Positions 39,558 to 42,637 of a DNA stretch of 42,637 nucleotides are shown piece by piece (position 1 is the stretch's first letter; each line of letters opens with the position of its first letter). Where the stretch lies: the NCBI GenBank assembly GCA_016205025.1, contig JACQJO010000012.1, positions 1-42,637 of the forward strand, read 5' to 3'. Under the pieces are notes generated by a model. That model had not been told where the DNA came from and did no database searches. It saw only the letters and a program-made list of their open reading frames with translations. Both the position numbers and the translations under genes were made by a program. This DNA is from Elusimicrobiota bacterium (GTDB lineage: Bacteria; Elusimicrobiota; Elusimicrobia; JACQPE01).

Positions 39558-40462
39558 AAACCGAGTACCTCAATCAGGCCCGGCTCATGCTACGCGCGAT
39601 GCCCTATGTCGCCCGCGAAGACTGCTTTGCCCTTAAAGGCGGCACGGCGATCAATTTCTTTCTCTGGGACATGCCGCGACTGTCGGTGGACATTGATCTG
39701 ACCTATCTACCCATCGAACCGCGCGACGAGTCCCTGCGCAAAATCAGCGACGCTTTGCTCCGAATATCTCAGTCCATTGGCCGGGATATGCCTAATATCA
39801 GTATTCGCGCTGGCCGGATCGGTGGATTGATGACAAAGCTGGTCCTTCGAAATTCGGAAGGGGAGGTAAAAATAGAACCCAACCTCGTCATCAGGGGAGC
39901 GGTCGGCGAACCGGTCGTTCGAAGCCTCTGCCGGCGGGCCCAGAAGAAATTTGAGCTTACGGCTTCAATTAAGACACTATCTGAGGCCGATTTATTCGGC
40001 GGAAAAATTTGCGCGGCGCTCGACCGGCAGCACCCTCGGGACTTATTCGATATCAAATACCTGTTTGAAAAACGAGGATTAACGCCGGAAATCAGAAAAA
40101 CATTTATCGTCTATTTCATCAGCCACGATCGTCCCATGCACGAAGTCATCGACCCCAACCGCAAAGACGTGGCGGCGATATTCAAATCCGAATTTCAGGA
40201 CATGACCGATGAACCCGTATCATACGAGGAACTTGTCGAAGCTCGGGAGCAGTTGATCAAACGGCTCAAAGCGGACCTATCAGTCGAGGAGAAACGTTTT
40301 CTCCTATCGGTCAAAGAAGGCAAACCCGACTGGCCGCTTCTTGGGATGGACGGCATCGAGCGGTTGCCCGCCGTCCAATGGAAACTGAAAAACATCGCCA
40401 AGATGGATCCCGCCAAACGCCAGGACTACATCGAAAAGCTCAGAAAGAAGCTCGGCCTCTGA
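39554..40462 (+). CDS. AbiEii-type nucleotidyltransferase toxin
   Basis: 302 residues. F-A-L-K28-G-G-T-A-I-N is the GG nucleotidyltransferase motif and S-V-D46-I-D48-L-T-Y the metal-binding DxD. L-F-G-G-K-I-C-A-A-L-D-R-Q-H-P-R-D-L-F-D is the family-typical central block. AbiEii proteins transfer nucleotides and arrest the host on phage infection unless held by AbiEi. All hallmark residues are intact, so it is probably active. The first codon overlaps the antitoxin stop. Confidence 0.93.
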   Translation: MKTEYLNQARLMLRAMPYVAREDCFALKGGTAINFFLWDMPRLSVDIDLTYLPIEPRDESLRKISDALLRISQSIGRDMPNISIRAGRIGGLMTKLVLRNSEGEVKIEPNLVIRGAVGEPVVRSLCRRAQKKFELTASIKTLSEADLFGGKICAALDRQHPRDLFDIKYLFEKRGLTPEIRKTFIVYFISHDRPMHEVIDPNRKDVAAIFKSEFQDMTDEPVSYEELVEAREQLIKRLKADLSVEEKRFLLSVKEGKPDWPLLGMDGIERLPAVQWKLKNIAKMDPAKRQDYIEKLRKKLGL

Positions 40463-40474
40463 TTGGCAACTGGC

Positions 40475-41293
40475 CTAGGGCGACTTGACGATAGGGTTCA
40501 CAAACGCCTTGAGTTCCTTGATAGGGAAAATTTTCCCGAATGGGGTTTGGTTTAAGAGGGACACCGCTTCGTCCACGCTTTTGCCTTCCAAAATCTCGTA
40601 TTTGTAAAGGTAGGCCATGTCGTTCATGGAACCCAAGACGCTTCTGCTTTGAGTCCGGGCAAAAACAAATTCGCCGCAGTCCGCCATGGGGGCCGCAATC
40701 GCGGCGGCCGGAAACCCTTCAAAAACCAAAAGCTTGCGCAGATTGTCCCGAAAGATATCAGGAAGCCGCTCCCGCAAGTCCTTCCTCGATACATCCACCA
40801 CCAAAAAAGAAGCTAACGTCTTCTCATTGGCAAAAAGAACGCATTTCTTGCGGTCAATAAAAATCAAGTTCGCATACCACGCCCCCAAAGCGGACCCTGG
40901 CTCCGTACCTGAATAAAGCCCGGCCTCGCCTAGTCCCATCTCGGCCAACAGTTTTTTAGTGCATCGAATCAGCGACATTTTTTTGTCCCCAAAGGAATTA
41001 AGTATTGTGTCCCCCGATTTCGTGGATTTTAAAACATTCAGATCAATTTGCAGGGTTTCACCGGCATCTGTCATCAGTGCAGACGGATGGTTAATTTTTG
41101 CGGAGATGGGTCGGACACCAAAATCAATGGTGGGCAGTTGGGTAACACCACCGGGAACCGGCGTTGAACCAACGAGAGAGAATTCGAGCTCAATGGCTTT
41201 AGTAGGAACAACGGCTGTTGCCAAAACGGCCAATGCCAACACTGGCTGGATCAACCAAATACGAAAAGAGTAATCCCTGCTCTCCATGCCCAT
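40475..41293 (-). CDS. DUF6933 protein with exported N-terminal extension
   Basis: 272 residues to ATG 41293. Residues 105-272 match the DUF6933 family: M-S-L-I-R-C-T-K-K-L-L, A-W-Y-A-N-L-I-F-I-D-R-K-K-C-V-L-F-A-N-E-K-T, and R-S-V-L-G-S-M-N-D. Such proteins usually begin at that M-x-x-R-C-T-K-K-L, and ATG 40981 has a good GGGGA seven bases upstream, so the natural protein may be 40475-40981 (168 residues). Residues 1-104 add a signal-peptide-like segment and a beta-rich stretch with no known family. Either a fusion or a relic of another gene read through. Function of DUF6933 unknown. Confidence 0.65.
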   Translation of the reverse strand: MGMESRDYSFRIWLIQPVLALAVLATAVVPTKAIELEFSLVGSTPVPGGVTQLPTIDFGVRPISAKINHPSALMTDAGETLQIDLNVLKSTKSGDTILNSFGDKKMSLIRCTKKLLAEMGLGEAGLYSGTEPGSALGAWYANLIFIDRKKCVLFANEKTLASFLVVDVSRKDLRERLPDIFRDNLRKLLVFEGFPAAAIAAPMADCGEFVFARTQSRSVLGSMNDMAYLYKYEILEGKSVDEAVSLLNQTPFGKIFPIKELKAFVNPIVKSP

Positions 41294-41357
41294 GTTCTTT
41301 TTTTGCTACCTCATATCTTTACGTTCACGAGATCATTACTCGTTACATCCTCCGAAT

Positions 41358-42637
41358 TCATGGTTTTGTTTTTTCCTTGATGCTGAAATTTTTAAGGTCG
41401 CCTTGGTTAACAGCAAGAAAAGTCTTCCCAGATTCATTACGAATATCCAGACGAATGAAGTAGCTGTCCCTTTTTAGATAGATAGGACTAAAACGTGGTG
41501 CGCTGTGGTAACTAGAATCACTGCAAAATTGAACAGGTATGCGAGCCACGAGGCTGCCCTTAGCGTCATAAATGTAAGTGGCCAACGGCAGATGAACGAT
41601 AATGTTATTTTTTACAAAACGAAAAGTTTGCTTTTTCCAAGGATTTTTCATGGAGGCATAGCTATCCAGCCTATCAGCCATGCAAAGGTCGCCATTTAGG
41701 GTGTATGCATAAGCGTCTGGGATCACGCGCTCCCACATTGGCTTGCCGTCAACGTCCAACATGCCCAGGGAGAAGGTCGTTGTGTCAGTTTTGTTAAGGT
41801 AGGCAAGCTTTGTGCTGTCATCCGAAAACGTAACAAGATCAGTGGTATTATTTTTAATGTAAACTTTGTTACCAATCCCATTTATTGTCCAGGTGCCCAC
41901 GAATGGCTTCCTGTCACTGTAATCGGCTACGAAATGTGCCCCATCTTGGGCAAAAGCAATGACCCTGAATATTTGCGAAGTATTCCCTGCTCTTCTTCCA
42001 ATCAGCGCGTGCGTTGAGCCATCCTCGCTCAAGGCGAAAACTTCACTGGGTGAAACGAGTAATTTGTTATTGAGGACAGGTATTCCGCCTGCATCGTCAT
42101 ACAGGATGCGCTTGCCGTCCAGAGTTACCAAGGCACCTTCTTCAAAATGATATGGCGGTTCCTGATCTCTCTCTTCCTCGGAATGCAACACTGCCCACCC
42201 TGTGTTATATACATAGCGTCCATTGGGAGTAAATCCTAAAAAGCCGCCAACATAGCCAGATTCGAACCTCAGCTGCTTCGTGAATAAAATTTTTCCTGTT
42301 TTTATTTCCACGATGTTATCCACACTCCGATTTGGAGCTTCCATAAAAGAATAGGCAAAATATTTGCAATCGTTGGAAATGGCCGGATGTCCATCTAGGG
42401 GGAAAAGTACATCGATCTAGACCAAAGCATTCGCATATTGCCATCGTACATAGCAACCTTTTTATTACCCGCGACCAATAAACAATCAAATTCTCCTCCT
42501 GGACATTAGGGAAAAATATTCACCTCCCTTAATCCCTGCCTTCCCGGCGGCGGCCAGACCAGTGTCCGGGCAATGAAATCCGCTAAGCGGTAGTGAAGAA
42601 TTTTAAGACCCCGCCAATCCCAGAGAGCGCTGACGGC
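41358..42637 (-). pseudogene. Beta-propeller protein, frameshifted and interrupted, open at the edge
   Basis: The intact 3' portion (41358-42344) encodes 328 residues with PD40/WD-like blades (G-F-T-P-N-G-R-Y-V-Y-N-T, A-L-S-E-D-G-S-T-H-A-L, F-S-D-D-S-T-K-L-A-Y). The coding pattern continues upstream: D-G-H-P-A-I-S-N-D-C-K-Y-F-A-Y-S-F in the same frame to a TAG at 42417-42419, then L-L-V-A-G-N-K-K-V-A-M-Y-D-G-N-M-R-M-L-W in a different frame to a TAA at 42506-42508. Beyond that the same frame runs to the window edge (A-L-W-D-W-R-G-L-K ... E-V-N-I-F-P). So at least one frameshift near 42410-42420 and an in-frame stop or second shift near 42506 disable it. Read errors could mimic this. Confidence 0.65.

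Larger units (their letters stand above)
35237..40470. mobile_element. Putative integrated accessory island at tRNA-Lys
   Basis: From the tRNA edge it contains a tyrosine recombinase, an excisionase-like protein, a replication-relaxation protein, a MerR-like regulator and the AbiEi/AbiEii pair. Only the left edge is anchored (tRNA-Lys and repeat). The right end is my estimate, set before the DUF6933 gene. I found no second attachment repeat within the window, so the size is uncertain. Confidence 0.45.

Overview
The window reads as chromosome of a diderm (Gram-negative-type) bacterium. Many proteins carry signal peptides, there is a probable outer-membrane beta-barrel (21913-22740), and the metabolic core includes a split, archaeal-style glutamate synthase and a stand-alone ThiD2. 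GC content looks close to half. No rRNA or marker gene fixes the lineage. An uncultured group such as Elusimicrobiota or a relative is a guess from overall character only.

Layout. 1-9.3 kb: a secreted protein with a degenerate lethal-factor-like site, a TIGR01777 epimerase, a secreted glycosidase-like protein, RidA, a PAS-membrane protein, a glycine-rich secreted protein, and a MutY reading frame that runs without a stop into a secreted CapA-like/beta-propeller protein. 9.3-16.4 kb: an ankyrin gene split by a 127-bp mobile element, an HTTM-DCC membrane protein with a small partner, a secreted Memo-AMMECR1 fusion, an O-methyltransferase, and a thioredoxin-fold protein without CxxC. 16.6-23.9 kb: ferredoxin-NADP reductase, ThiD2, aspartate kinase, a run of envelope genes, proline iminopeptidase, tRNA-Asp. 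24.0-35.1 kb: a secreted coiled-coil protein, then a tightly packed operon (FAD/Fe-S oxidase, two ferredoxin-FMN glutamate-synthase-type proteins, a secreted HExxH peptidase, a GATase-GXGXG protein, probably an MFS exporter). 35.2-40.5 kb: an accessory island beside tRNA-Lys with tyrosine recombinase, excisionase-like protein, replication-relaxation protein, MerR-like regulator and an AbiEi/AbiEii toxin-antitoxin pair. 40.5-42.6 kb: a DUF6933 protein and a decayed beta-propeller gene that runs off the right edge.

The most unusual feature is the density and variety of small palindromic elements and their relation to reading frames. Family A (132-145 bp, three copies, 8-9-bp target duplications) sits in frame inside two protein genes and is open on both strands. 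In every copy, element plus duplication is a multiple of three. Family B (127 bp, three identical copies, 11-12-bp duplications) is a conventional MITE, and one copy breaks the ankyrin gene exactly. REP-type perfect palindromes lie at gene ends and supply a stop codon in one case and a probable start codon in another. Further palindromes are translated in frame within mutY, a glutamate-synthase-like gene and the replication-relaxation gene. No transposase for these elements is encoded here, so they appear to be mobilised in trans.
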